Below the pieces are notes generated by a model that saw only the letters and a program-made list of their open reading frames with translations, ran no database searches and had not been told where the DNA came from. A stretch of 64,000 nucleotides of DNA from positions 558,001-622,000 of the forward strand of contig CAVYXK010000019.1 in assembly GCA_963772445.1 (NCBI GenBank). Reading direction: 5' to 3'. A program made the position numbers and the translations under genes. Positions 57,325 through 64,000 of this stretch are shown in pieces. How positions within the stretch are numbered: the stretch's first letter is position 1; every line of letters begins with the position of its first letter. This stretch comes from CAVYXK01 sp963772445. Its GTDB lineage: Bacteria; Pseudomonadota; Alphaproteobacteria; Acetobacterales; Acetobacteraceae.

Positions 57325-57942
57325 CCCAGAACTCGGCACTCTCGAGTAATATACCGTCCCCTTTTTTGCGCCTTCAGTCTTCAGGTCACCACTCTGCACC
57401 ATGGCTCTTACGACGGATTGAACTATGGCTTTGTCTTCGTGAGCGAGTTCAGAAATCTTACTCAGCCCTATCCCTTGGTTGTCGGTCAGAACTTGCAGGA
57501 TATTGCTTTTGATGGAGTCGAACGCAGATTCTGACCTGTCCTGCTTATCAGGAAGTTCCTGTTTGAGAAGGATCGACATCTTTGCTTCGAGTTCTTGATT
57601 GGATGCGTATTGAATGCGTTCTATACCTCGAATATCTGACGGAGCTTCCCTGTTCTTATCGTAATGGGTGTTTAACAAGATGAAGTATTTTCTACCCATC
57701 CCGACTGCGATCCCCAGCTCAAGAGCGACATTCGGATTCCAGCCGGTAATGTCAAAAAGAGAAATGTCGTGGTCTCTGATGTAGTTCGTTATCTTTGTAA
57801 GTATGTGCTGGTTCGTTATCTGTTGGTCAGCGAATTTAAATGTGACAGGATAAGCCTTCGCAACGGCTTCAAATACTTTCTTGTAGTCTGGAAGCGGGAA
57901 TAACGTATATGGGCAAGCCACAAACACACTCAGCTTCGCCAT
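57304..57942 (-). CDS. TIR/deoxyribosyltransferase-like protein with winged helix; 3' end replaced by IS
   Basis: A 212-residue protein, visibly AT-richer than its surroundings. The N-terminal part resembles nucleoside 2-deoxyribosyltransferase/TIR-like domains (VFVACPYTLFPLPDYKKVFEAV, then SLFDITGWNPNVALELGIAVG). Residues about 140-200 form a winged-helix domain (SDIKSNILQVL-type, LSKISELAHEDKAIVQSVVRAMVQSGDL). From 57346 down the frame is IS DNA (RVPSSGLLPGGL), so the native C-terminus, likely just a few residues, is lost. AGGAG lies upstream of the ATG. It is similar to defence-associated effectors. Confidence 0.7.
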   Translation of the reverse strand: MAKLSVFVACPYTLFPLPDYKKVFEAVAKAYPVTFKFADQQITNQHILTKITNYIRDHDISLFDITGWNPNVALELGIAVGMGRKYFILLNTHYDKNREAPSDIRGIERIQYASNQELEAKMSILLKQELPDKQDRSESAFDSIKSNILQVLTDNQGIGLSKISELAHEDKAIVQSVVRAMVQSGDLKTEGAKKGTVYYSRVPSSGLLPGGL

Positions 57943-57983
57943 GCGCCAGAACTCCTAAACGCTACAACGAATTGTAGCGGTGG

Positions 57984-58118
57984 TCACATCGTAAGCCTAG
58001 GAATCGTCGCCAGCCCGACATCGTAGCCCTGTGCCAGCTCCTTAAGCGTAGCGCCTTCCGCGCAACGGCGGCAAGCCTCCGCCTTCTGCGCGTCGGTGAG
58101 TTTTGAGGGGCGGCCCAT
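57984..58118 (-). CDS. Resolvase-type HTH fragment
   Basis: A 44-codon frame GRPSKLTDAQKAEACRRCAEGATLKELAQGYDVGLATIPRL with the pattern of a Hin/resolvase C-terminal HTH. The catalytic domain is absent. A second overlapping trace, LKELAKSYNVGRATNSRL, lies at 58157-58229, so two partial copies stand in tandem. Confidence 0.45.
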   Translation of the reverse strand: MGRPSKLTDAQKAEACRRCAEGATLKELAQGYDVGLATIPRLTM

Positions 58119-58156
58119 TGTGCTGCCCGAGCTCGTTCCGCCGGCTCCGCCCTGGG

Positions 58157-58229
58157 TCACGCTGTCAGCCGCGAATTCGTCGCTCTGCCGACGTTGTAGC
58201 TCTTGGCAAGCTCTTTGAGCCCTGCAACG
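58157..58229 (-). pseudogene. Second resolvase-type HTH remnant
   Basis: GLKELAKSYNVGRATNSRLTA followed by a stop at 58157-58159. It is similar in pattern to the HTH at 57984-58118 and butts against the recombinase gene end. Confidence 0.4.
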
Positions 58230-59225
58230 TCACACCCTGATCCTCTCCACCTCATCGAGGCTAAGTTCCTCGCGGCGGCGGTGGTAGAGTTGCGTCGTGC
58301 GCGTGCTGGCATGGTTCGCCATTTGCGCCGCCTTCTCCGGCGTGCCACCGTTCCTCAAATACGCCGTGATCCCCTTCGCCCGGAAGCTGTGATTGCCGAG
58401 CTTGGTCGCGATGGCGGCGGCAGCGGCGCGTCGGCCAATCATCAGGTAGGCGTTCGGCTGTGGCAGGGGGGTGCGCGTCAACGGACGCCCCTTGTCACGG
58501 CAGATCGTGCGGAACAGCGGTCCCTTGGGATCTCCGGCGAGGCCTGCGCCCTCGATGTAGGCAGTGAGGTAGTTCTCAAGGTGGTGGTGGCACGGCGTCG
58601 CGTGCGGCTTGCCGCCCTTCTCGCGCAGTCGCACCCATAGCCGGCGGTTCCGCGTGAACACGTCCTCGACTTTCATCCCGAGCGCCGCGCCTATCCGCGC
58701 GAAGCTGAACACCATCAACCCGATCAGCGCCCGGTCGCGCAGGCCCGCCAACGTCGTGATGTCGATGCTGTCGATCAGAGTGCGCGCTTCCTCCGGTGCC
58801 AGGACCGGCGTCTTGCCCGCCTCAACTTTATGCGACGGACCGCGCACCGATCCGGCCGGGTTTACCGGCACCTCCTGGCCGGTCATCAGCCAATCGAACA
58901 GGTGGCGCAGAGCGGCGAGGCGCGCCTTGGCGGTCGGGGCCGCGTGCTCGCGCATCTGCTGCTCGATCCAGGCGGCTACGTGTGGCGGCTGCACGGCCGC
59001 GATCGACGGCACCCGGTTGTCATCGCACCAGGCCAGGAAGTCCGCCACAGCGTGGCCGTAGGCCTGCTGCGTGTGCGGGTTGCGGATGTTGGCCGCGAAG
59101 AATTCCAGGAAACGGAGAGAGGCACGCTCACCGGATGCTGCGATCAGTGCCGGCACGGGATGCGCCGCGCGCAAGCGGGTGGTGATCTTGGCCGGGCTGG
59201 CAATGGCGGGGAGCTGGTCGGTCAT
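58230..59225 (-). CDS. Tyrosine recombinase/integrase
   Basis: A 331-residue site-specific recombinase. N-terminal SAM-like DNA-binding domain (NPHTQQAYGHAVADFLAWCDDN) is followed by catalytic residues R177 (FSFARIGA), H279 and R282 (NHSFRAKG), H305 (ANHAS) and Y314 (TTQLYHRR). The gene overlaps the upstream small gene by ATGA. It may be linked to the attachment-site scars at 36.7-37.7 kb, but no direct evidence connects them. Confidence 0.9.
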   Translation of the reverse strand: MTDQLPAIASPAKITTRLRAAHPVPALIAASGERASLRFLEFFAANIRNPHTQQAYGHAVADFLAWCDDNRVPSIAAVQPPHVAAWIEQQMREHAAPTAKARLAALRHLFDWLMTGQEVPVNPAGSVRGPSHKVEAGKTPVLAPEEARTLIDSIDITTLAGLRDRALIGLMVFSFARIGAALGMKVEDVFTRNRRLWVRLREKGGKPHATPCHHHLENYLTAYIEGAGLAGDPKGPLFRTICRDKGRPLTRTPLPQPNAYLMIGRRAAAAAIATKLGNHSFRAKGITAYLRNGGTPEKAAQMANHASTRTTQLYHRRREELSLDEVERIRV

Positions 59226-59476
59226 TGACGTGGCCTCACGATGCTGCCTGGTGGAACCCCGGCCAGCTTGTGGGCGCGCTGGAATTCGGCGGCGCGAGCG
59301 TCACGATCCGGGCCGGTCGGACCGCACGCGACCTGCCGCTGTTGGCGATCGCGGGCGTGGCGGGCGGCCGACTGCCAGGGCTGATCGTCGGTCATCGGAC
59401 CTTCCACCGAGAAGATGCGCAGATGGTTGTCGGCGACGATCAGGTAGAACGGTTCAGTCGGAGGGGGCTCGGGCAT
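59222..59476 (-). CDS. Small protein upstream of the recombinase
   Basis: About 84 residues from the ATG at 59476 (PEPPPTEPFYLIVADNHLRIFSVEGPMTDDQPWQ then an R-rich C-terminus). It overlaps the recombinase start by four bases, so translational coupling is likely. A proline-rich start and low complexity make recognition impossible. Confidence 0.5.
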   Translation of the reverse strand: MPEPPPTEPFYLIVADNHLRIFSVEGPMTDDQPWQSAARHARDRQQRQVACGPTGPDRDARAAEFQRAHKLAGVPPGSIVRPRQ

Positions 59477-59710
59477 GGGGCATCCTGGGGGTGGTCGACC
59501 ATGACCAGCCAAGACGGATAGCTCGAACGTCATCGCGATTGCCATCGCGACTGGCGGCCGGGAAACTGGATCATCACGCGCCGAACCACGGCCGCGAACC
59601 GGGTCGTCGCGCCAGTCTCGGCAAAATCTGTTATCAATAGTGCACGGTGGAGGGCGTCCGGAAACGGTGGTCGCCGCCAGTAGTAAAGGCTTTTGGCTAT
59701 ACGGCTATTG

Positions 59711-61165
59711 CTATTGCCGCGTGGGCGCGCTGAACTCGCCGCAATGGATCCGCTTGTCGGATAGCCGCTGTCGCAGGACTTCGCGCAACGCGGGTGGGTG
59801 CAATGGAGTATCGTGCTCGACAAGCTTGCAAGCTATGTGCGTCCAAATGAGGCCGTCAGCATCCTCAGCAACAGCATTCGCCCGGACGACAGTTCGTCCG
59901 ACTGGTGGATAGCGTACTTCGAGCTCGTTAATAGCACGACGTGCGAAGCTTCCGGCGATGACCGGATCAGAAGCGGCTAAGTCGTCAATCAGCAGATTGA
60001 TCCAAGCCGTGACGTACGTGTCCGGCGCAGGCGGACGAACTTCCCTCTTGCTGCCCTCGGGAAACAAGTGACCAGGAGAAATAGACACGAGTGCCGGCTG
60101 TTGTTCACTCGCGATCAGCGTAAGAGAACGCTCGCTTTCGTGGGCATCGAGTACGGTCTCCAGCCTTCCCAGTGCGTCGTCTTGGTCGTCTTCATCAACT
60201 ATGTTCTCAAGCGCACGGCGCAGCTTGGTTTTCTCGGATCCGCTTAATTCTGAGGTGAAATCGGCTTTACGCAAATCGGCAAGCCCCACGTTCGCAGGTG
60301 AGTCCTTGTCAGCCCAAGCGCGCCAAAGCATCACCCCTCGCAAGTCGGCGCCCTGCATTTGTGCGCCCGACAGCGTAGCTCCGCGCATGTCTGCGTCCCT
60401 TAAGTCAGCACCCTGCATCTGTGCGCTCAAAAAATCGATTCCCTCCAAGTTAGCTTCGGAAAGATCGGCCCCCTGCATCTCAACGCCGACCATGACTGCC
60501 CCCTGCATATCCGATTCCGAGAAGTCTGCTGCTTGCAAATGAGCGTTGGTGAAATGTGCCCCCTGTACCTGCGCCTCAGATAAATTGGCACCTCGCATGG
60601 AAGCACCAGATAGGTATGTTCCCACCAATCGTGCTTTGGAAAGGTTAGCTCCATCGAGCCTTGCGCCTGAAAGGTTCAGACCGGACAAGTCGACACCGCT
60701 CATCTCGCCGGCGGCTGAGGACAGCTGAGCCGGCGTTAGCTCCGACCCCGCTAGTAAGGTGCCGCTGAAACGGGCACCAAAGAGTTGGGCATCCTTTAGA
60801 CTGGCGTTCCGCAGATCGGCTCCGATCAGATCGGCGCCATACAACCGGCTTTCGTCCAGAACAGCGAATCGAAGAGTGCGGTGTCGAAGAACAATACCTT
60901 CCAGAGCACCCAGGACCTGGATCTGTCGCCGCCCTCAGAACGGAGCGCCGCCATGACCTTGTCGTCCCATACCTTTGCGACGAGTGGGCGGTGATCGACC
61001 GTCAGGTAGCGGCATCCCCAATGCAGCATTGGGCAGACAGCCCAGTCGAGTGGTTGGAAGAGGGTGCCCAGGAGCCAATATCTCCAATCTCTGTCGGCTG
61101 GAATACCAATACGGCGCTCGTGGCGCACATCCGCCGGATCGGCATCGGGTGGCACAACATTCAAC
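59711..61165 (-). pseudogene. Membrane-anchored pentapeptide-repeat protein, 3' part, split by IS
   Basis: Contains more than 20 pentapeptide repeats of the A(D/N)LxX type (GADLIGADLRNASLKDAQLFGARF and so on) followed by a C-terminal region ending SDKRIHCGEFSAP. Upstream of the repeats the preserved part reads RYWLLGTLFQPLDWAVCPMLHWGCRYLTVDHRPLVAKVWDDKVMAALRS. One frameshift near 60930 lies between the two. The IS at 61166 interrupts it: the codons before the IS on the other side (63399-64000) continue exactly. Confidence 0.88.
61159..61165. repeat. Target-site duplication of element copy 2 (left)
   Basis: ATTCAAC, repeated at 63399-63405 next to the right end. Confidence 0.88.
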
Positions 61166-61198
61166 CTCGCGAGTCCAGAGTTCCGGAGGAATTTCGGC

Positions 61199-62599
61199 TC
61201 AGGAGGCTAGGCGGAAGGCCTCCATTTTATTGGTGTCCTGTCGTTCGATGACGAATTTCGCGAAGGTGTTGCTCGGGGTGGCATTCAAGAGAAATTCCGG
61301 CAGGCTCTGGCGCAGGGCATTGGCCACGACCAGCTCCGAGGGCGGGATGCCGGGCCGAATGGTTCGCAGCCAGGAGCCGAAGGAATTCCAGACGGCCTGA
61401 GGGAAGGCGACGGCCAGATACTGAAGCAGTCCCTGGCAGACGACACCCGCCTGGATGAAGACGTGGTAGGCGTGGAGCTTGCGTTTGACGGCGTTGCGGT
61501 ATTCCAGCAACTCACGATGGAGATGTTGATTGCCACTGCGGCGGCGCAGCGGCTTCATGTCGGACATCCAGAAATGGTAGGTAAACGAACCGATCAGCCG
61601 CACCGCCTGCTTGAACGTGTGCTCGATCTTGAAGCGCAGACCGTACAGGCGAATGATCTCGATAGCCTCCAAAGAGGTGTCGGTGCACATCAGGAGGCAC
61701 GAGCCTCTTACTGGATGAATCACCGCCACGAAGCGCACGAGTCGACCGGCCGGGCGCCACAGCAGGTCGCGGACCCGATACTGGATGGTCACCTGGTGCT
61801 CGCCGTAGACGGGACTTTCGGCCTGTTGGAAGCCCTTGGGGTCTTCCAGCAGGGATCTGAGCTTGACCTTGCTGCCATAGACTCTGGGCCGGCCTCTCTT
61901 CCGCGGGCCACGCTGCTGGTGGGCGGTGTAGGCGACGGCGTTGGACTTCACCCGCGTAACCAGGTGGTTGTTCTCCTCGAGCAGGCCGGTGACGATCTTG
62001 CGCGCGGCATAGTAGGCGTCGGCGACGAAGTAGAAGGGTTCTGCGATGGCGACGATCCCGAGGAGCGCAAGCATCTTGTCGAGCAGGGTGCGGCGATCGC
62101 GATTGGACCACACCAACCCTTCGTGGATTCGCATGGCGAGCGGCACGGCGAAGACGCTGGCTGCGGCCTGAACGAGCACGCTCACAGCCTGGAGGGAATG
62201 TCCCATGATGAATTCGGGCTTGGTGTTCGACTCGGACTGCTGATGCAGGAGTTTGACCGCCGGCATCTTGCGCCCGCGCTTTGGGATCTTGATGCCGTCG
62301 CCGACCACGATACACCTTCCGTTGATGCGCAGCGGCTGCGGGAATAGCCGGAGCACCACCTGGGTCCACAGCGCCGCGAGCCGATCGAGCTTCACGGCGG
62401 GGCTGTGAAAGTGATCGACGAGCTTGTTGTAGAAGCGAGCCTCGAGCTTCAGCGCCCGCACGAGGCTGGTTACGCCCAGCAGTTCCGTCCGCACCGTGAA
62501 GCCTGCCACGGCGGTGGCGAACCACAGGAAGGTGCGCAGACGCGAGAACGCCGGACGCAGCAGCCAAATCGCATTCCACCAGGGCATCCACAGCGGCAT
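61199..62599 (-). CDS. DDE transposase of the three-gene element, copy 2
   Basis: 466 residues, identical in layout to the copy at 55147 with a few substitutions (for example L for S in the HREL/HRES segment). D101, D194 and E326 are conserved, so both copies could be functional. Confidence 0.85.
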   Translation of the reverse strand: MPLWMPWWNAIWLLRPAFSRLRTFLWFATAVAGFTVRTELLGVTSLVRALKLEARFYNKLVDHFHSPAVKLDRLAALWTQVVLRLFPQPLRINGRCIVVGDGIKIPKRGRKMPAVKLLHQQSESNTKPEFIMGHSLQAVSVLVQAAASVFAVPLAMRIHEGLVWSNRDRRTLLDKMLALLGIVAIAEPFYFVADAYYAARKIVTGLLEENNHLVTRVKSNAVAYTAHQQRGPRKRGRPRVYGSKVKLRSLLEDPKGFQQAESPVYGEHQVTIQYRVRDLLWRPAGRLVRFVAVIHPVRGSCLLMCTDTSLEAIEIIRLYGLRFKIEHTFKQAVRLIGSFTYHFWMSDMKPLRRRSGNQHLHRELLEYRNAVKRKLHAYHVFIQAGVVCQGLLQYLAVAFPQAVWNSFGSWLRTIRPGIPPSELVVANALRQSLPEFLLNATPSNTFAKFVIERQDTNKMEAFRLAS

Positions 62600-62652
62600 C
62601 GGGCCCTCTCGATTTTGTTGCCAGCATAGTATAGCACTGGTATGCTAAACCT

Positions 62653-62970
62653 ATGACAAACAAACGCCTGGCAGTGATCAGAAAGCGCATTGGAAGCATC
62701 AAGGCGCAGCTGGCCGGCATTGAAGACATGCGGCCCGGATCGCTCACCCGCCAGTACAAGGATCCAGAGAACCGGAGGGGACCCTACTACCAGCTCAGCT
62801 ACACGCGGCAGATGAGGAGCCGGACCGAATATGTTCCGCGCGACTATCTGCCCGAGGTGCGGCGTGAGATCCGCAACTATAAGCGCTTCAAGGCGCTCAC
62901 CGCCCAGTGGATCGCCTTGAGCATCGAGCAGAGCCGCTTGATGATGAAGCGAGCCTTGCGACGGCAATGA
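62653..62970 (+). CDS. Accessory protein A of the three-gene element, copy 2
   Basis: 105 residues, identical to the product at 56601. Starts 53 bases from the transposase start in the opposite direction, with the conserved AGCATA-N12-TATGCT repeat at 62623-62646 in the gap. Confidence 0.7.
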   Translation: MTNKRLAVIRKRIGSIKAQLAGIEDMRPGSLTRQYKDPENRRGPYYQLSYTRQMRSRTEYVPRDYLPEVRREIRNYKRFKALTAQWIALSIEQSRLMMKRALRRQ

Positions 62971-62992
62971 CCCGCGGTGCTATCCTCATCCG

Positions 62993-63376
62993 ATGGGCAA
63001 GCGACGCGCAAAACACCCCTTCGAGAACAACCCGTTCACTGACGCCTTCCTCGAATGGATGGGCTCGTCCGAGGGGGAACGCTCGGTCTACGCGCTCGAT
63101 CTGGTCTTCGCCGCACTGGATAATGCCGACGTTGACCCCAAACGGCGCAAGATCGTCTGGGACGACGGGAAACGGCTGTCGATCGAGCAGTCGGCAGAAC
63201 GCATCCATGCCGAGCATCCGGACGTGCCGCGCGACTTGATCGAAACTCACGTGCTCGGGTGGCTCGAGGGCTTTGCGCCGGAATCCTACTCCGAACGCCA
63301 GCTCGAGGAGCTCGACCGGCTCACTGAGCAGTGGCTTGACGACTACGAGCGAAAGTCACAGGCCGCCAGGAAGTAA
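62993..63376 (+). CDS. Accessory protein B of the three-gene element, copy 2
   Basis: 127 residues. It carries R where the first copy has C, in the SAERIH region. It ends 22 bases before the element end. Confidence 0.65.
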   Translation: MGKRRAKHPFENNPFTDAFLEWMGSSEGERSVYALDLVFAALDNADVDPKRRKIVWDDGKRLSIEQSAERIHAEHPDVPRDLIETHVLGWLEGFAPESYSERQLEELDRLTEQWLDDYERKSQAARK

Positions 63377-63398
63377 CCCAGAACTCGGCACTCTCGAG

Positions 63399-63405
63399 AT
63401 TCAAC
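63399..63405. repeat. Target-site duplication of element copy 2 (right)
   Basis: ATTCAAC, identical to 61159-61165. Confidence 0.88.
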
Positions 63406-64000
63406 CACGCGAAGTTAAGAGCCATGACCATAAGCGGCACGCCCATGATCCATCCCCATCGAAGTCGGCTCGCGGCTCGGGAACCGCTAAAGCCAATCCT
63501 ATTGCGCCAAAAGAATGCCCCCAGCGCACCAAGATCGAGGGCTATCCAGGCGCGTTGCACGCTCGTAATCAACTCACTTTGGTAGCGGAGCGCATTGATC
63601 TGCACGAGGAGCAGAACCGACACTGGAATTGCGGCCACGATCACACAGAACAACCAGGGCCAAATATTGCTATACAGAGGTGAGCTTCGCGGGGCGGTCA
63701 TCGCCTCGATAAATTCGATGTTCGTCAATAGGTGCCGGCAGCGCTCCCGGTCAGCCTCGAGCGGCACGGCCGCCTCCAATTCCGCATTGAACTGCCGCAG
63801 GTTGGCCGCCAGCATATCGTAGCGAACCAAGGCGTATATGTGCAGGCACACGAAGACGCCCGGTGCGATAGCGAAGGAGAAGCTCACTGGCAGTGAGGCG
63901 CCGATCTGTGAGATGGTCACGGTGTGGCCAAGCAGCAGATCCTCATCGGTGGCGGAAAAGGCGGTGGCGACGAGGTAGACACCAACCAGCAGGAACAGGA
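63399..64000 (-). pseudogene. Pentapeptide-repeat protein, N-terminal membrane part (partial; interrupted by IS)
   Basis: The frame comes in from beyond the window end and reads LFLLVGVYLVATAF, GASLPVSFSFAIAPGVFVCLHIYALV, NIWPWLFCVIVAAIPVSVLLLVQI, and WGWIMGVPLMVMALNFAWLN down to the IS. These are about four TM segments. The start is beyond base 64000. Together with 59711-61165 it encodes one membrane-anchored pentapeptide-repeat protein, a fold that can mimic DNA or act as a scaffold. Confidence 0.85.

Larger units (their letters stand above)
55114..57346. mobile_element. Three-gene insertion element, copy 1
   Basis: 2233 bp bounded by imperfect inverted repeats (CTCGCGAGTCCAGAGTTC at the left; CTCGAGAGTGCCGAGTTC as the reverse complement of the right end). 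It encodes a DDE transposase on the minus strand and two small proteins on the plus strand. No target-site duplication is present at the outer edges, unlike copy 2 at 61166. Confidence 0.9.
61166..63398. mobile_element. Three-gene insertion element, copy 2
   Basis: 2233 bp, nearly identical to 55114-57346, with the same ends and a 7-bp duplication. Removing it with one duplication restores the pentapeptide-repeat reading frame as ...ALNFAWLNVVPPDADP. Confidence 0.95.

Overview
The window reads as chromosomal DNA from a GC-rich alphaproteobacterium, probably Rhodospirillales/Acetobacteraceae. The basis is the dusB(nifR3)-ntrB-ntrC-ntrY-ntrX block, a RamB/ScfR-type regulator divergent from isocitrate lyase, and alphaproteobacterial tRNA remnants. 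Family names come from recognising motifs by eye; no search was run. At least ten genes carry one apparent single-base frameshift, mostly in short homopolymers and often in genes expected to be intact (ntrX, ntrY, moxR, aceA). These look more like base-calling errors than decay, so such genes are given full extents with the break marked.

Layout. 0-0.5 kb: end of catB plus catC (protocatechuate/catechol lower pathway). 0.5-9.9 kb, minus strand: dusB-ntrBC-ntrYX nitrogen-regulation operon running into moxR and a CoxE-like VWA gene. 10.3-15.7 kb: envelope genes (two OmpA-like lipoproteins, a DegP/HtrA protease, a small lipoprotein, an outer-membrane barrel, a membrane protein). 16-19.6 kb: formylglycine-generating enzyme, two small membrane proteins and a Cys-type sulfatase, an apparent sulfatase maturation operon. 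19.9-26.3 kb: second HtrA, CPA2 antiporter, methyltransferase, lipoprotein, metallo-beta-lactamase-fold hydrolase. 26.4-35.3 kb: two copies of an IS4-family element, both inserted at the loop of a REP-like C/G-rich palindrome, enclosing a GH-like enzyme, a ScfR/RamB-type regulator and aceA. 35.3-38 kb: truncated hypothetical genes and two 3'-half tRNA fragments (fMet, Gly) that look like attachment-site scars.

38-43.7 kb, minus strand: YiaV/YiaW-like pair, DUF1269, barrel, glycine-rich, DUF2092 and a third OmpA-like lipoprotein gene. 44.3-48.3 kb: hflK-hflC, TerC-family and Nramp-like transporter genes. 48.5-53.5 kb: HAD phosphatase, two DUF1254/DUF1214 proteins and a sulfatase remnant cut by an IS end. 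53.9-54.8 kb: YghU-like glutathione transferase.

55.1-64 kb is a mobile-element graveyard. Two 2233-bp copies of an unusual three-gene insertion element (DDE transposase plus two divergently transcribed accessory proteins) flank a TIR/deoxyribosyltransferase-like regulator, resolvase-like HTH scraps, a tyrosine recombinase and a membrane-anchored pentapeptide-repeat gene. One copy sits inside the pentapeptide gene with a clean 7-bp duplication that restores the frame when removed; the other has no duplication and joins two unrelated truncated genes, implying an IS-associated deletion.
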